Part shown: positions 25,123-34,185 of the stretch, piece by piece
Numbering within the stretch: the stretch's first letter is position 1
How the letters are laid out: each line of letters opens with the position of its first letter
Assembly (NCBI GenBank): GCA_014728295.1
Contig: WJLW01000114.1
Location: forward strand, 22,906 to 86,905
Length of the DNA: 64,000 bases
Origin: Chitinivibrionales bacterium
GTDB lineage: Bacteria > Fibrobacterota > Chitinivibrionia > Chitinivibrionales > WJKA01
Reading direction: 5' to 3'
The notes under the pieces: generated by a model
Database searches by the model: none
The model's input: the letters and a program-made list of their open reading frames with translations, nothing else
What the model was told of the DNA's origin: nothing
Translations under genes and position numbers: made by a program

Positions 25123-25401
25123 ATGAATGAATCTCATCACCATGAAGCAATCGCGCCGAACAGGCTGCGTGTTCAGGTCGATCAATCACGTTGCAAAACC
25201 GACGGCAGTTGTGTGCGGATCGCACCCGAACTTTTTTATTTTACTGCATTTGCCAAAAAAGCCGCCCTGCGCACACCGGAGATACCGCTTGATATGGTCG
25301 ACAAATGCCTGGAAGCCACCCGAAAGTGCCCTTATAACGCGATTATCGTCACCCAACCGAGCAGGGATGATGCCGCTCAGGATTCTTCCGGCTCTGAATA
25401 A
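25123..25401 (+). CDS. ferredoxin, 3Fe-4S type
   Basis: A 92-residue electron carrier with the pattern C24-x5-C30 (SRCKTDGSCVRIAPELF), then a later Cys and KCPYNAI. The C-x5-C spacing, missing the central Cys of the usual C-x2-C-x2-C, and the RIAPELF phrase are typical of [3Fe-4S] ferredoxins that serve P450s and related oxygenases. It has extra polar ends, including a His-rich N-terminus. No P450 is nearby; the NDH-2-like gene downstream in the same run could be a reductase partner (inference). Confidence 0.85.
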   Translation: MNESHHHEAIAPNRLRVQVDQSRCKTDGSCVRIAPELFYFTAFAKKAALRTPEIPLDMVDKCLEATRKCPYNAIIVTQPSRDDAAQDSSGSE

Positions 25402-25467
25402 TCACTGAATATATGCCAAAATGAAAAAAGAATTTCCCAGAATCGAGAAAAAACGGGATTAAAATCA

Positions 25468-25740
25468 ATGCAAAAAGATAAACTCACTCAAGATTTAAAA
25501 GATTTGCGCAAGGAGTTGCGTCAGGTCCAATCGCAGGACCCCGCGACGCGCCAAAAGCTTGCAACACTCGAGAAGCGAGCGGATGAAAGCCTGCAGGATG
25601 CATCCCTGAACACGCAGGATGAATACCGGCATCTGGCCCGCGACCTGCAGGATGCTTTGCTCCACCTCGAAACGACCCATCCCCGGCTGACGGTGATCAT
25701 CAACCGCCTGGTTTACACACTCAACAATCTGGGTATATAG
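25468..25740 (+). CDS. DUF4404 family protein
   Basis: A 90-residue helical hairpin protein. KDLRKELRQVQ, LATLEKRADESLQD and the ending LLHLETTHPRLTVIINRLVYTLNNLGI match the short DUF4404 family, whose members end with an HP-L-...-L-N-GI helix. Function unknown. No membrane segment. It sits between the ferredoxin and rhomboid genes in the same orientation with a gap of about 65 nt on each side. Confidence 0.8.
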   Translation: MQKDKLTQDLKDLRKELRQVQSQDPATRQKLATLEKRADESLQDASLNTQDEYRHLARDLQDALLHLETTHPRLTVIINRLVYTLNNLGI

Positions 25741-25805
25741 CCGTGATGGCAAAGCTGTCCGCTGAAATTGATAAAGTGTATTTACCCAAAGAAAAGAAAT
25801 GACTG

Positions 25806-26531
25806 ATGTTTCCGCTCCGTGATGACAATCCAACGTCCAGCCGTCCGATTATGGTATACGCTATCATTGCCGTGAATGTACTGGTCTGGTCTTTTGTGCA
25901 GGGATTCGGCACCTCGCCGCAACTGGCCATTTCAATCTGCCGCTTTGGCCTGGTTCCCGGCGAGCTGCTGGGAAGTGTGCCTGCCGGAACGCAATTTCGT
26001 GTCAGCCGCACCATAATGTGTTCCATAGATGAAAACGCCAACTGGATGTCTGTGATAATGAGCATGTTTATGCACGGTGGATGGCTGCACATACTCGGCA
26101 ATATGTGGTTCCTGTTCGTCTTTGGTGACAACGTGGAAGACAGATTCGGCAAGGCGCAATTCGTCATTTTTTATCTGGTGTGCGGACTGGCTGCGGCCGG
26201 AGCTCAGATTGCAGCAGCACCGGCAAGCACTTCACCAATGGTGGGTGCGTCCGGCGCTATCGGCGGCGTAATGGGCGCCTATGCGCTCATGTTTCCCGGA
26301 GTGCGGATTGAAATGCTGGTTTTTCTGGGGTTTTTCATCACGCGCATCGGCGTACCGGCGGCATTCATGCTGGGATACTGGTTTGTTCTGCAACTACTGT
26401 CCGCCTCGACGTCAAGCGGAGGCATGGGCGGTGTTGCCTTCTGGGCCCACATTGGCGGTTTTCTGGCCGGCATGGGAATGGCGCTCCTCTTCACCGCGAA
26501 ATATCGCCTGGCCGGACCGGGTCATGGTTAA
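25806..26531 (+). CDS. rhomboid intramembrane serine protease
   Basis: A 241-residue membrane protease with the standard opening MFPLRDDNPTSSRPIMVYAI, a periplasmic loop, six transmembrane helices and the catalytic dyad Ser in VGASGAIGGVMGAY and His in FWAHIGGFLAGM. HILGNMWFLFVFGDNVEDRFG is the conserved L1/TM2 region. Rhomboids cut single-span membrane proteins within the bilayer, often for quality control or signalling. It is followed by the NDH-2-like gene and is likely co-transcribed from the ferredoxin promoter. Confidence 0.93.
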   Translation: MFPLRDDNPTSSRPIMVYAIIAVNVLVWSFVQGFGTSPQLAISICRFGLVPGELLGSVPAGTQFRVSRTIMCSIDENANWMSVIMSMFMHGGWLHILGNMWFLFVFGDNVEDRFGKAQFVIFYLVCGLAAAGAQIAAAPASTSPMVGASGAIGGVMGAYALMFPGVRIEMLVFLGFFITRIGVPAAFMLGYWFVLQLLSASTSSGGMGGVAFWAHIGGFLAGMGMALLFTAKYRLAGPGHG

Positions 26532-26579
26532 TGCAAACAACAGGCACTTCTGCCACTCGACGATAGGGGAGCAACGTGT

Positions 26580-27701
26580 ATGCACATCGTTATAATCGGC
26601 GGTGGATTTGCCGGCGTTTGCGCGGCCCGCACCCTGGCCGGCACTCATCGTAATATTGACATTACGTTGATAGATAAAAACAGCTCGATGGAATTTCGTC
26701 CACTTGTCCCGGATGTTGTCAGCGGGAGCATTCGGGCGCAGCGGTTGACCTATCCTTTAAAAAAAATAGTGGCCGACGCGCGCTATACTTTCAAACTGGG
26801 GGCGGTCACCGGCATCGAACCACAGCAACGGCGGGTCAATCTTAAAAATGACAGACCACGCTCCTATGATTATCTGATTCTGGCCACCGGCTCACAAACC
26901 CCGGTTCCGGGCTTCGTTAAAAAGGGAGGCGATGTCTTTTCCCTCGATACAGTCAAAGACGCGCAGCGGATTGTTCGGGTTCTCGATGAAAAAAGGCACC
27001 AGCACTATCTTGTTTGTGGCGCAGGATACACCGGCATAGAGATCGCGACACATTTGCAGAAGGCGTTAAACAAACGCAACATTGACAAGCGGGTATGTGT
27101 CATCGAAATGCAGGAAGATATTCTCACCACGATGCCACAGTGGATGAAGGAGTATAGCCGAAGCAGCCTTGCACGTCAAGGTGTGCAACTGCGCACCAAC
27201 ACCAGGATCGCAGACGTTGATGGCGCACGCGTCAAGCTATCCGACGAAACCGAACTGCCAAACGCCATGCTGATATGGTCAACGGGTCTGGTTGCGGATC
27301 TTCCGCACATTGCAACGGAGCCGCCCGGTGCGGAACGCAAGCGTGTTACGGTGCATGATGACCTGCACATTCATGAACGCATATTTGCAGCCGGAGATTG
27401 TGCCTGCCGTGAAATCGATCAGCATTGTTATCGCATGGCGGTGCAGGCTGCGTTGACTGGTGGCAAATGCGCCGCTCAAAATGTTCTGGCAACGATAGAG
27501 AACAAACCGGTGCAAAGGTTCGAATTTTTTGACCTTGGTTACCTGGTTCCCACGGCAGGAGGCGATTCGTGCGGTATTGCGCTGGGGCGAAAGGTTTCGG
27601 GAAAAACCGCGACGTTGTTGCACTATGCGATGAGCTTTCTTCGACTGCCGGGGATGGGGAATAAATTTCTGGGAGCGTGGGACAAATTGAGTGGGCTCTA
27701 G
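26580..27701 (+). CDS. NDH-2-like NAD(P)H:acceptor oxidoreductase
   Basis: A 373-residue flavoprotein with two Rossmann folds: FAD site IIGGGFAGVCAARTL at the N-terminus, NAD(P) site LVCGAGYTGIEIATHL near residue 145, and the second FAD contact IFAAGDCA. The layout agrees with single-subunit NADH:quinone oxidoreductases (NDH-2), although the C-terminal membrane-binding helix is weak (TLLHYAMSFLRLPGMGN). Likely function: oxidation of NAD(P)H with transfer to quinone or to the ferredoxin encoded upstream. It converges with the PtsI-like gene. Confidence 0.85.
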   Translation: MHIVIIGGGFAGVCAARTLAGTHRNIDITLIDKNSSMEFRPLVPDVVSGSIRAQRLTYPLKKIVADARYTFKLGAVTGIEPQQRRVNLKNDRPRSYDYLILATGSQTPVPGFVKKGGDVFSLDTVKDAQRIVRVLDEKRHQHYLVCGAGYTGIEIATHLQKALNKRNIDKRVCVIEMQEDILTTMPQWMKEYSRSSLARQGVQLRTNTRIADVDGARVKLSDETELPNAMLIWSTGLVADLPHIATEPPGAERKRVTVHDDLHIHERIFAAGDCACREIDQHCYRMAVQAALTGGKCAAQNVLATIENKPVQRFEFFDLGYLVPTAGGDSCGIALGRKVSGKTATLLHYAMSFLRLPGMGNKFLGAWDKLSGL

Positions 27702-27820
27702 ATCGAGCGAATTCACCATACGCTTCGATCACGCCCCGGATTAAATCCAGCCCGTGGCGGGGACTGGTGTTCACCCGAATGAATTCAGATTCACATTTTG
27801 CGGCAACACACAATGTACGA

Positions 27821-29491
27821 TCACTTCGCTCGCACGCTCGAAGCACGGACAGCGTCCTTGACCCACGGAATAGCCGGCGGAGCCACGCTCAGCGAGGTTA
27901 TACCAATTTGCAGCAGGCGCTCAACGGCGTCGGGGCGTGCAGCCAGCTCACCGCAGACGGAGAGCGGTGTATTCCCAGCCTGCTCTGCGGCAATTCGCAG
28001 CATCCTGAATACGGCTTCATGAGTATCGTCAAAATAATCGTCGACCGAAGCATTTTCACGATCGGCGGCAAAGAGATATTGGGTCAGATCGTTGGTTCCG
28101 AAGCTGAGAAAATCCGCACGTTGCGCAATTTCACCTGCACATAATGCCGCTCCCGGTGTTTCGATCATCGCGCCCAGTCTGGGTAGCACCTGCGCCCCGG
28201 TTCGTTGTGCGGCCTGCTCCATCTGCTGTTTTGCATATTCAAAATCTTCGACGACGGTAATCATCGGCACGAGGATGTGAAGGTCGAACTGCGACGCCAA
28301 CTCCAGCAATGCTTCGAGCTGGGTCTGCAGCAGCTCCGGCCAGAACTTGAGAAAGCGTATGCCGCGCCTGCCCAGTGCGGGGTTGGGTTCTCGAAACGAC
28401 TCCATGAATTCGAGCGGCTTGTCGGCGCCTATGTCAAGCAAGCGTACGCAAACGGGAAGATGCCGGGCAGGCTCAAGCGTCTCTTGTATCTGCTTTAAAA
28501 CAGCAGCAGGCTTCGGTGGAGCCTGATGACCGAGAAAGGCGTGCTCTATGCGAAACAAACCAATTCCTTCTGCGCCATTGTCAAGCGCCTGCAGGGTATC
28601 TTCAGGAGTGCCGACATTGCCCAGCACCTGGATGGTGGTACGATCTCTGGTAACTGCCTCGCCGTGTGCCCGCTCTTTGGCCCTGAGCGCCTCAACTTCG
28701 TTGCGTTTGATTTTCCCGGTAAATGTGGCAATGTGTTTTTTGTGAGGATTGATAATTGCCGATCCCTCGCGTGCGTCAACCAGCGCCGGGACATCGTGCG
28801 GAATCGTATCCAGAATTCCGTGCAAAGCGCTGATGCAGGGTAAGCCGATTTCACGGGCAAACAGTGCGGCATGCGATCCCGCGCCGCCCATTTCCAGCAG
28901 GGCGGCAGAAGCGATTCGCCTGCTCAGGTAAACGGTGTCGGACGGCAATAGCCGTCGCGAGACCAGCACGCTGCCCGGCGGCAATTTCTCCAGTGCATGC
29001 GACTGGATTCCCGCCAGTGATGAAATTACCCGCCGCGCCAGGTCACGGATGTCATCGCCCTTCTGCCGCGCCACATCAGATTCCATTACCTGAAAGCGTT
29101 GCTCCCACTTGCTGAAAACATTTTTGACCGCAGCACCGACACTGATCAGCTCATCGCGGACCTCCTGCTCTATTTCGTTACCGAGACCGGGATCTTGTAT
29201 AATTGCTTTCTGCGCATGAAACACCGCCGACAGCGCGGGATCGATTTCTTCCTTTACTCGAGTGGCAAGCACGTTTAAATCACTGGCAGTTGCAGCAAGG
29301 GCAGCATTGAGACGTTCAAGCTCCTCATCAACCTGTGATGATTCGATCTGATAAAATTCATCGAAGCGCGTCAATACGTCTCTATAGACAAAGGTACGCC
29401 CCTGCGCCAATCCCGGAGAGAGGATTTTTCCGTTCAGGACGATTGGCTTGTGTTCATTCGATTCCTTGTTATGCCTACCTGAGTGTTTCAT
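27821..29491 (-). CDS. ptsI: PtsI-like PEP-protein phosphotransferase (EI)
   Basis: A 556-residue enzyme I homologue of normal length: N-terminal domain with LSPGLAQGRTFV, the phospho-His segment MGGAGSHAALFAREIGLP, then the PEP-binding TIM barrel (GIGLFRIEHAFLG, RLLDIGADKP, NPALGRRGIRF, GAMIETPGAAL, SFGTNDLTQYLFAADRENA, SVCGELAARP with the catalytic Cys). All key residues are present, so it should autophosphorylate from PEP. No HPr or EII gene is nearby, suggesting a regulatory PTS branch or an HPr elsewhere. The ATG at 29491 is preferred over a TTG upstream. The DUF4912 gene ends 8 nt before it. Confidence 0.92.
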   Translation of the reverse strand: MKHSGRHNKESNEHKPIVLNGKILSPGLAQGRTFVYRDVLTRFDEFYQIESSQVDEELERLNAALAATASDLNVLATRVKEEIDPALSAVFHAQKAIIQDPGLGNEIEQEVRDELISVGAAVKNVFSKWEQRFQVMESDVARQKGDDIRDLARRVISSLAGIQSHALEKLPPGSVLVSRRLLPSDTVYLSRRIASAALLEMGGAGSHAALFAREIGLPCISALHGILDTIPHDVPALVDAREGSAIINPHKKHIATFTGKIKRNEVEALRAKERAHGEAVTRDRTTIQVLGNVGTPEDTLQALDNGAEGIGLFRIEHAFLGHQAPPKPAAVLKQIQETLEPARHLPVCVRLLDIGADKPLEFMESFREPNPALGRRGIRFLKFWPELLQTQLEALLELASQFDLHILVPMITVVEDFEYAKQQMEQAAQRTGAQVLPRLGAMIETPGAALCAGEIAQRADFLSFGTNDLTQYLFAADRENASVDDYFDDTHEAVFRMLRIAAEQAGNTPLSVCGELAARPDAVERLLQIGITSLSVAPPAIPWVKDAVRASSVRAK

Positions 29492-29499
29492 GGTGCAGG

Positions 29500-29889
29500 T
29501 CAACAATACCGGTGATAATCGACTGCCGGGAAAATTTTGCTCTTTTCCTCGATTGACCGAAGCCAGTTAACGTCAAGCGACTTGCCTAATTGGCCGAGAG
29601 CCTGTGCCTGGCATTCCTGCTGTATCTCCCAATGGGTAAAGAGCCAGAAGGGACCCCGCACCATCAGATACATCGAGTTGGTACCGTAATTTTCAGGCAA
29701 GCCCGGCATATGAAACTGCTGCTCGGCCGCGGCGCGTGTGCATTTGGGCCCGGCGCCTGTTGTTGCTTTCTTTGCAGCAGTTTTACAAGATAAACCCGAC
29801 GTCGCTTGTTTTTTCTTAGCACTCTTTGCCGATGACTTTCCGGCTCCTTTTTGCGCCTTGTCGCCTGCGTCCTTTTTCCGTATTGCCAT
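29500..29889 (-). CDS. DUF4912 domain protein, short
   Basis: A 129-residue protein. Residues 1-55 are Lys/Ala-rich and basic, like a nucleic-acid-binding or disordered tail; residues ~62-129 match the beginning of DUF4912 (LPENYGTNSMYLMVRGPFWLFTHWEIQ). Family members are usually longer, so the domain looks shortened at its C-terminus, with the end of this gene running up to the PtsI start. AAGGAG lies 7 nt before the ATG. It is probably co-transcribed with the PtsI-like gene from the sigma-54-type element at 30087. Confidence 0.78.
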   Translation of the reverse strand: MAIRKKDAGDKAQKGAGKSSAKSAKKKQATSGLSCKTAAKKATTGAGPKCTRAAAEQQFHMPGLPENYGTNSMYLMVRGPFWLFTHWEIQQECQAQALGQLGKSLDVNWLRSIEEKSKIFPAVDYHRYC

Positions 29890-30279
29890 GTGCGGCTCCT
29901 TGGAATTGCTTGATGGTTGCGATTCTCAAATCGATTATGTTTTTATAAATTAACGCCTGTAAGCCGGATGCTCTTTCCTGCGCTTCTCACTTTCAGGAAT
30001 TGCATTATCATTCCTTGGAATAAAAATATGATCCAGACCATCTAAAGTGAACCGCGCAACAGGGCTAATATCCTCCCGTGTAATTCTGCAATACTTGTGC
30101 CATATGTGGTGTTCGATAGGCCCGCTGTAGCCCGGTACAACGAAAGGCTCTGGGCACGCGATTAGCATACCATTCGTGGTCTAGCGTGCCGGAGTTGCAT
30201 TCGGCTTTATAACAAAATACGCCTTGTTGTACTGGCATAGCGGTAATATGTGCACTCATATTGGTGAGAGGAGCCAGAT
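29890..30279. other. intergenic region between DUF4912 and marC remnant
   Basis: It contains the minus-strand sigma-54-type element at 30087. Downstream of it a frame ending at 29950 reads like protein (PVARFTLDGLDHIFIPRND) but its only ATG lies upstream of the promoter, so it may be a remnant. Confidence 0.45.
30087..30102 (-). promoter_or_regulatory. sigma-54-type promoter, DUF4912-ptsI unit
   Basis: Minus-strand TGGCACAAGTATTGCA is one of the closest matches to consensus in the window. The predicted start is near 30076; the leader to DUF4912 is about 187 nt, longer than usual. Confidence 0.68.
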
Positions 30280-30568
30280 ATGTCATTGGTAACCGCTGCA
30301 ATTTTGTTGTTTATGGTAATGGACACGGTCGGCAATGTATCTCTCTTTGTCATTGCACGGAATAAAATGACACGGCGCGGCAGACCAGAATTGTCATCCG
30401 GGGATGCTGATTGCTTATGCCGTGCTGATATGCTTCATGTTCACCGGAGCTATCTCCCCTATTGTGGGCACCAAAACGCTTGTCGCATTAGAGCGGCTGA
30501 TTGGTATGCTGCTCACGACCGTTGCCGTCGAGATGCGTATCAAAGGCGTCAAGCAGCTACTGATCTGA
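30280..30568 (+). pseudogene. MarC family membrane protein, internally deleted and frameshifted
   Basis: The first ~28 codons (MSLVTAAILLFMVMDTVGNV..., good GAGAGGAG ribosome site) are a normal MarC N-terminus. From about 30401, a different frame reads GMLIAYAVLICFMFTGAISP, then LVALERLIGMLLTTVAVEMR and the stop at 30568, the normal C-terminal end of MarC. About 110-120 residues of a ~200-residue protein are missing and the two ends are out of frame. MarC proteins are six-helix membrane proteins of unclear function. The retained ends suggest a fairly recent internal deletion. Confidence 0.8.
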
Positions 30569-30592
30569 TTCCTGAGTCCGGAAAATGAAATG

Positions 30593-30608
30593 TGGCATGT
30601 TTATTGTT
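30593..30608 (+). promoter_or_regulatory. weak sigma-54-type promoter, 30673 gene
   Basis: TGGCATGTTTATTGTT has a full -24 box and correct spacing, but -12 is TTGT, as at 22535. The predicted start is about 54 nt before the gene. Confidence 0.38.
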
Positions 30609-30672
30609 TTATATGCCCGCAGCAACGTATTCTTCAATCACTAATCACTTTTTCCAGTAAAGGAGGTCGTTT

Positions 30673-31425
30673 ATGTCTCACACTGCTTTCAATTCACGAA
30701 CCCGGAGCCGTCTGGCTCTGCTCATTGCAGGCATGCTCATTGTCCCTTCGGTGCAAGCCGGCGGCATGAAGAAAAAAATGAAGGACGCGCAGGGCGCATT
30801 TGTCATCGCACCGGGCATCTCTTTTCTCGATCTCGAAGAGCTCAATGATGAATGGGCCATACGCGACATTCCCGAGTTCGAAACATTTTCACCAACCCTG
30901 AATGTAAGCAAAAACTTTTATGCCGGCCGCATGGTATCGACCGGCGAGTTGAATTTCATGTTCTGGGAGAGCCGGTATGCGCATGGCGTGGAGACCGGCC
31001 TGTTCGGTTTTTCGGTCATGTCGCACTGGGGTTTCAATGTGCTCTCTTCGCATCTCGATGCCCGTATCTATCCCCTGCTGGGGCTGGGTTACGGAGTGCT
31101 CAAATTAGACATCAACGATCACAAGCGTAGCTTCAGCAGCGCGTTTGCATCAGATGGTTACAGCGTAAAGCTGCTTCAGCACACCTTTTTAATCGCCTTG
31201 AGCGGTGCGGCCGAATATTTGTTGCCGATCTGGCATGGCAAAAAGTTGACGCTCGGTCTACGTGGCGGATACGTATTTGATGTCATCGAGCACGACCGCT
31301 GGCTTCAGAAACAAGGCACGGAGGTTACCGGTGGACCGGAAATATCCATGTCCGGCGGCTATATCGCAGTTATCATAGGTAAATCAATCGATTATCCGCT
31401 CCACAAAAAAATGCACGACAAGTAA
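30673..31425 (+). CDS. exported hypothetical protein, probable outer-membrane barrel
   Basis: A 250-residue protein with a cleavable signal peptide (LALLIAGMLIVPSVQAGG). The mature part has alternating strands with aromatic girdles (NFYAGRMVSTGELNFMFW, GLFGFSVMSHWGFNVL, ARIYPLLGLGYGVLKL, KLTLGLRGGYVFDV), which resembles a small outer-membrane barrel. I do not recognise a family. It has a strong ribosome site (AAAGGAGG) and is followed 33 nt later by the flavin reductase gene. Confidence 0.72.
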   Translation: MSHTAFNSRTRSRLALLIAGMLIVPSVQAGGMKKKMKDAQGAFVIAPGISFLDLEELNDEWAIRDIPEFETFSPTLNVSKNFYAGRMVSTGELNFMFWESRYAHGVETGLFGFSVMSHWGFNVLSSHLDARIYPLLGLGYGVLKLDINDHKRSFSSAFASDGYSVKLLQHTFLIALSGAAEYLLPIWHGKKLTLGLRGGYVFDVIEHDRWLQKQGTEVTGGPEISMSGGYIAVIIGKSIDYPLHKKMHDK

Positions 31426-31458
31426 AAACAACGCTAATAGCGGTTCGAGGCACCCCTT

Positions 31459-32208
31459 ATGACACATGAGCACGAGCCATTTCCGCTGCTGGCACTCAAG
31501 TCAGAAACAGCAGATGTCAAGACGTTAATTTTCAGGGGATGCGGCAGCAAGCGTGAGTTTCTCGACAGAAAACCGGGTCAATATGTCGAGGTCTCGCTGC
31601 AACAGGACGGCACATGGAGCGAGCCGCACCCCTTTACTGTTGCTAATGCACCCGGCTCCGACATCATCTGGCTGACGGTAAAACGGCGCGGCCTGTTTAC
31701 CAACCGGCTGCATGCCTTGCAGCCGGGACAACGTGCCCTGATCACCGGTCCGTTCGGTGCATTCTGCTCCCGGCTGGAACAGCATACCTCAATCATCATG
31801 ATTGCGGCGGGGACAGGCATAGCACCATTTTTGAGCGTACTTCGCCATTACCAGAGGGCAGAATCAGCGCTTCCCCCGATCACGCTTTTCTGGTGGAATG
31901 AATCGCCGGAAGATTTTTTCTATCTGCACCTTCTGGATTCATTCTACTTTTCAATGGACTTTTCGGCAGTGGTGATCTCACAGCATCCTTTTTCGGGCAA
32001 ACATCTGAAGCACCATCGCCTGAGTACGATTCACTTTGTGCACGGTGAGCTGCGTGCTGAGCTGATAAAAAAATATACCCCCCTTGCCGACGCAGCAATG
32101 TATGTGTGCGGCCTTAAAGATTCGCTGACACCTCTTGACGAGCAATTGCAGGAGCTGGGAGTTGCGCCCCATGCCGTTCATCGTGAATTCTGGACGCACC
32201 CTCTGTAA
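31459..32208 (+). CDS. FAD/NAD(P)-binding reductase, ferric-reductase type
   Basis: A 249-residue ferredoxin-NADP reductase-fold enzyme. It has an FAD-binding barrel with RKPGQYVEVSL and EPHPFTVANAP (R/H-P-[FY]-[ST] flavin motif), GPFGAF, then the NAD(P) domain beginning IIMIAAGTGIAPFLSVLRHY and the C-terminal MYVCGLKDSL. The HPFT motif is closer to ferric-chelate or oxygenase reductases than to plant-type FNR. There is no [2Fe-2S] domain, so it must pass electrons to flavin, iron or a separate carrier. No transmembrane segment. It converges with ftsH. Confidence 0.85.
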   Translation: MTHEHEPFPLLALKSETADVKTLIFRGCGSKREFLDRKPGQYVEVSLQQDGTWSEPHPFTVANAPGSDIIWLTVKRRGLFTNRLHALQPGQRALITGPFGAFCSRLEQHTSIIMIAAGTGIAPFLSVLRHYQRAESALPPITLFWWNESPEDFFYLHLLDSFYFSMDFSAVVISQHPFSGKHLKHHRLSTIHFVHGELRAELIKKYTPLADAAMYVCGLKDSLTPLDEQLQELGVAPHAVHREFWTHPL

Positions 32209-32218
32209 CCTGCACCTA

Positions 32219-34159
32219 TCACTTCTTACCGTTTCCAATGATTTCGTCAACTTCATCCTTGGTGAGCGTTTCATGCTCAAGAAGTTGTGAAGCGAGCTTA
32301 TCCAGGGTCTGTCTGTTATCGGTAAGCAATTTGCGAACTTTGTCTTCCATTTCGCCGACGATATTTTTGATTTCCTCATCAATTACCATTGCCGTATTCT
32401 CCGAAAAGTCTTTCTCTTGTGTCAACTCACGTCCCAGAAAGGCATGGCTTTCGCCGCGTTTGAAAACAACCGGCCCGACTTTTTCACTCATCCCCCACTG
32501 ACAGACCATCTTGCGTGCAATTTGAGTTGCGCCTTTGAGGTCCTGGGCAGAACCATTGGTGATGTCCTGGAATATGATCTGCTCCGACACACGCCCGCCC
32601 AGAGCGACCGCAATGCGATCAAGCAGATAGGAGCGTTTGAAATTGTGGCGATCGGTTTCCGGGATCTGCTCGGTCGCACCCAACGCACGGCCACGCGGGA
32701 TGATAGTCACTTTCTGCAGGGGGTCGGCTCCGGGAATCAATTTGGCCGTTAGTGCGTGACCCGACTCATGGTAGGCAATCAGATTTTTCTCATCATCGGT
32801 AAACTGATCCTCACGTTCGGCGCCAAGCAGAATTTTGTCGCTGGCAAGATCGAAATCTTCACGCTTAACCGTGTTGCGTTCGTTGCGTCCTGCCAGGAGC
32901 GCAGCTTCATTCACCAGATTTTTGAGATCCGCGCCGGAGAAACCGACCGTCCGGGCTGCGATGTTATCAAGATCAACGTCATCGGCAACCGGAACATTGC
33001 GTGCATGAATTTTCAGGATCTCGGTGCGCGCTTCTCTTTGCGGGAGTTCCAGTGTGATCTGACGATCGAACCGTCCCGGTCGCGTCAACGCCGGATCTAG
33101 CACGTCGGGACGATTGGTGGCCGCAATAACGATGACGGACTGGTGCGGTTCAAATCCATCCATTTCGGCCAGTACCTGGTTGAGTGTTTGCTCGCGTTCG
33201 TCGTGGCCCCCGCCCAGGCCGGTTCCGCGCGAGCGCCCGATGGAATCGATTTCGTCAATAAAAATGATTGCCGGTGATTCCTTTTTGGCTGTCTCGAACA
33301 TATCCCGTACCCGTGAAGCCCCGACACCGACAAACATTTCGATAAATTCCGATCCGCTGATGCTGTAGAAGGGAACCTGCGCCTCACCTGCAGTCGCACG
33401 TGCCAGCAGCGTCTTGCCCGTGCCTGGTGCACCCATCATAAGCACGCCTTTGGGAATCTGTGCTCCGAGTGAAAGGAATTTTTTTGGATTTTTCAGATAC
33501 GCTACAATTTCACCCAGATCCTTTTTTGCATTCTGCAAACCGGCTACGTCGCTGTACCGGGTTGTGGCCTTTTTTTCACGGAAACGCTTTGCTTTGGACT
33601 TGCCGATATTAAACAGGCCCCCGCCGCCACCGCCGCCGCCCATCATGTTTTTCATGCGCCCCTGAGCGCGATTGCTCAAGTAGACGAATGCGGCGATAAT
33701 CAGAATCCAGGGCACCAACATGATGACAACGCTGGTGAATAAATTGCGCTCCTGGGCTTTTGCACTGACGGTGACATCATTGTTTTCCAGCATGGTTATC
33801 AGTTCGCTGTCATCAACCGGTGGCTTGACGGTGGTGAATTTTGTGTGCTGCTGTCCGCCGCCGTCCTCATCCCCGCCTTTTGACCAGGGTTGGTCAAAGG
33901 TGCCGGAAATGCTGTTGCCGCGGAAGGTAACCTCGGCAATATTTTCGTTTTCTATCTGCTTTTTAAATTGGGTATAAGAGATACGAACCGAACCGGCCTG
34001 ACTGTAGCGATTCATAATAAAGCTGGCAAGCAATAAAGCCGCAACAAACCAGATCGCATAACGCCAGAGGGGGGGTTGAGCGCCGTTTTGTTGCTGCGTG
34101 CTAGCCGGGCCTTCTTTCCTGTCGTTCCGTTGATTCTTTTGAGAAGCTTCCTCAGTCAT
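32219..34159 (-). CDS. ftsH: ATP-dependent zinc metalloprotease FtsH
   Basis: A 646-residue membrane AAA+ protease of normal length: two N-terminal transmembrane helices flanking a periplasmic domain, a Gly-rich linker, the AAA module with Walker A GAPGTGKT (Pro of the common GPPGTGKT replaced by Ala), Walker [12 protein letters not shown], second region of homology [20 protein letters not shown], and the zinc site HESGH. FtsH degrades misfolded membrane proteins and regulators. It is the last gene of the run mlaE-mlaF-mlaD-ftsH, 26 nt after mlaD, an unusual link that ties lipid transport to membrane proteolysis. Confidence 0.97.
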   Translation of the reverse strand: MTEEASQKNQRNDRKEGPASTQQQNGAQPPLWRYAIWFVAALLLASFIMNRYSQAGSVRISYTQFKKQIENENIAEVTFRGNSISGTFDQPWSKGGDEDGGGQQHTKFTTVKPPVDDSELITMLENNDVTVSAKAQERNLFTSVVIMLVPWILIIAAFVYLSNRAQGRMKNMMGGGGGGGGLFNIGKSKAKRFREKKATTRYSDVAGLQNAKKDLGEIVAYLKNPKKFLSLGAQIPKGVLMMGAPGTGKTLLARATAGEAQVPFYSISGSEFIEMFVGVGASRVRDMFETAKKESPAIIFIDEIDSIGRSRGTGLGGGHDEREQTLNQVLAEMDGFEPHQSVIVIAATNRPDVLDPALTRPGRFDRQITLELPQREARTEILKIHARNVPVADDVDLDNIAARTVGFSGADLKNLVNEAALLAGRNERNTVKREDFDLASDKILLGAEREDQFTDDEKNLIAYHESGHALTAKLIPGADPLQKVTIIPRGRALGATEQIPETDRHNFKRSYLLDRIAVALGGRVSEQIIFQDITNGSAQDLKGATQIARKMVCQWGMSEKVGPVVFKRGESHAFLGRELTQEKDFSENTAMVIDEEIKNIVGEMEDKVRKLLTDNRQTLDKLASQLLEHETLTKDEVDEIIGNGKK

Positions 34160-34185
34160 CAGTAACGCTCCATTCTATCACATAA

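Noticed and set aside
29950..30168. 72-codon minus-strand frame between DUF4912 and marC remnant
   Set aside because: The later part looks protein-like, but its only ATG is upstream of the strong -24/-12 element and no ribosome site is seen; noted in the intergenic entry instead.
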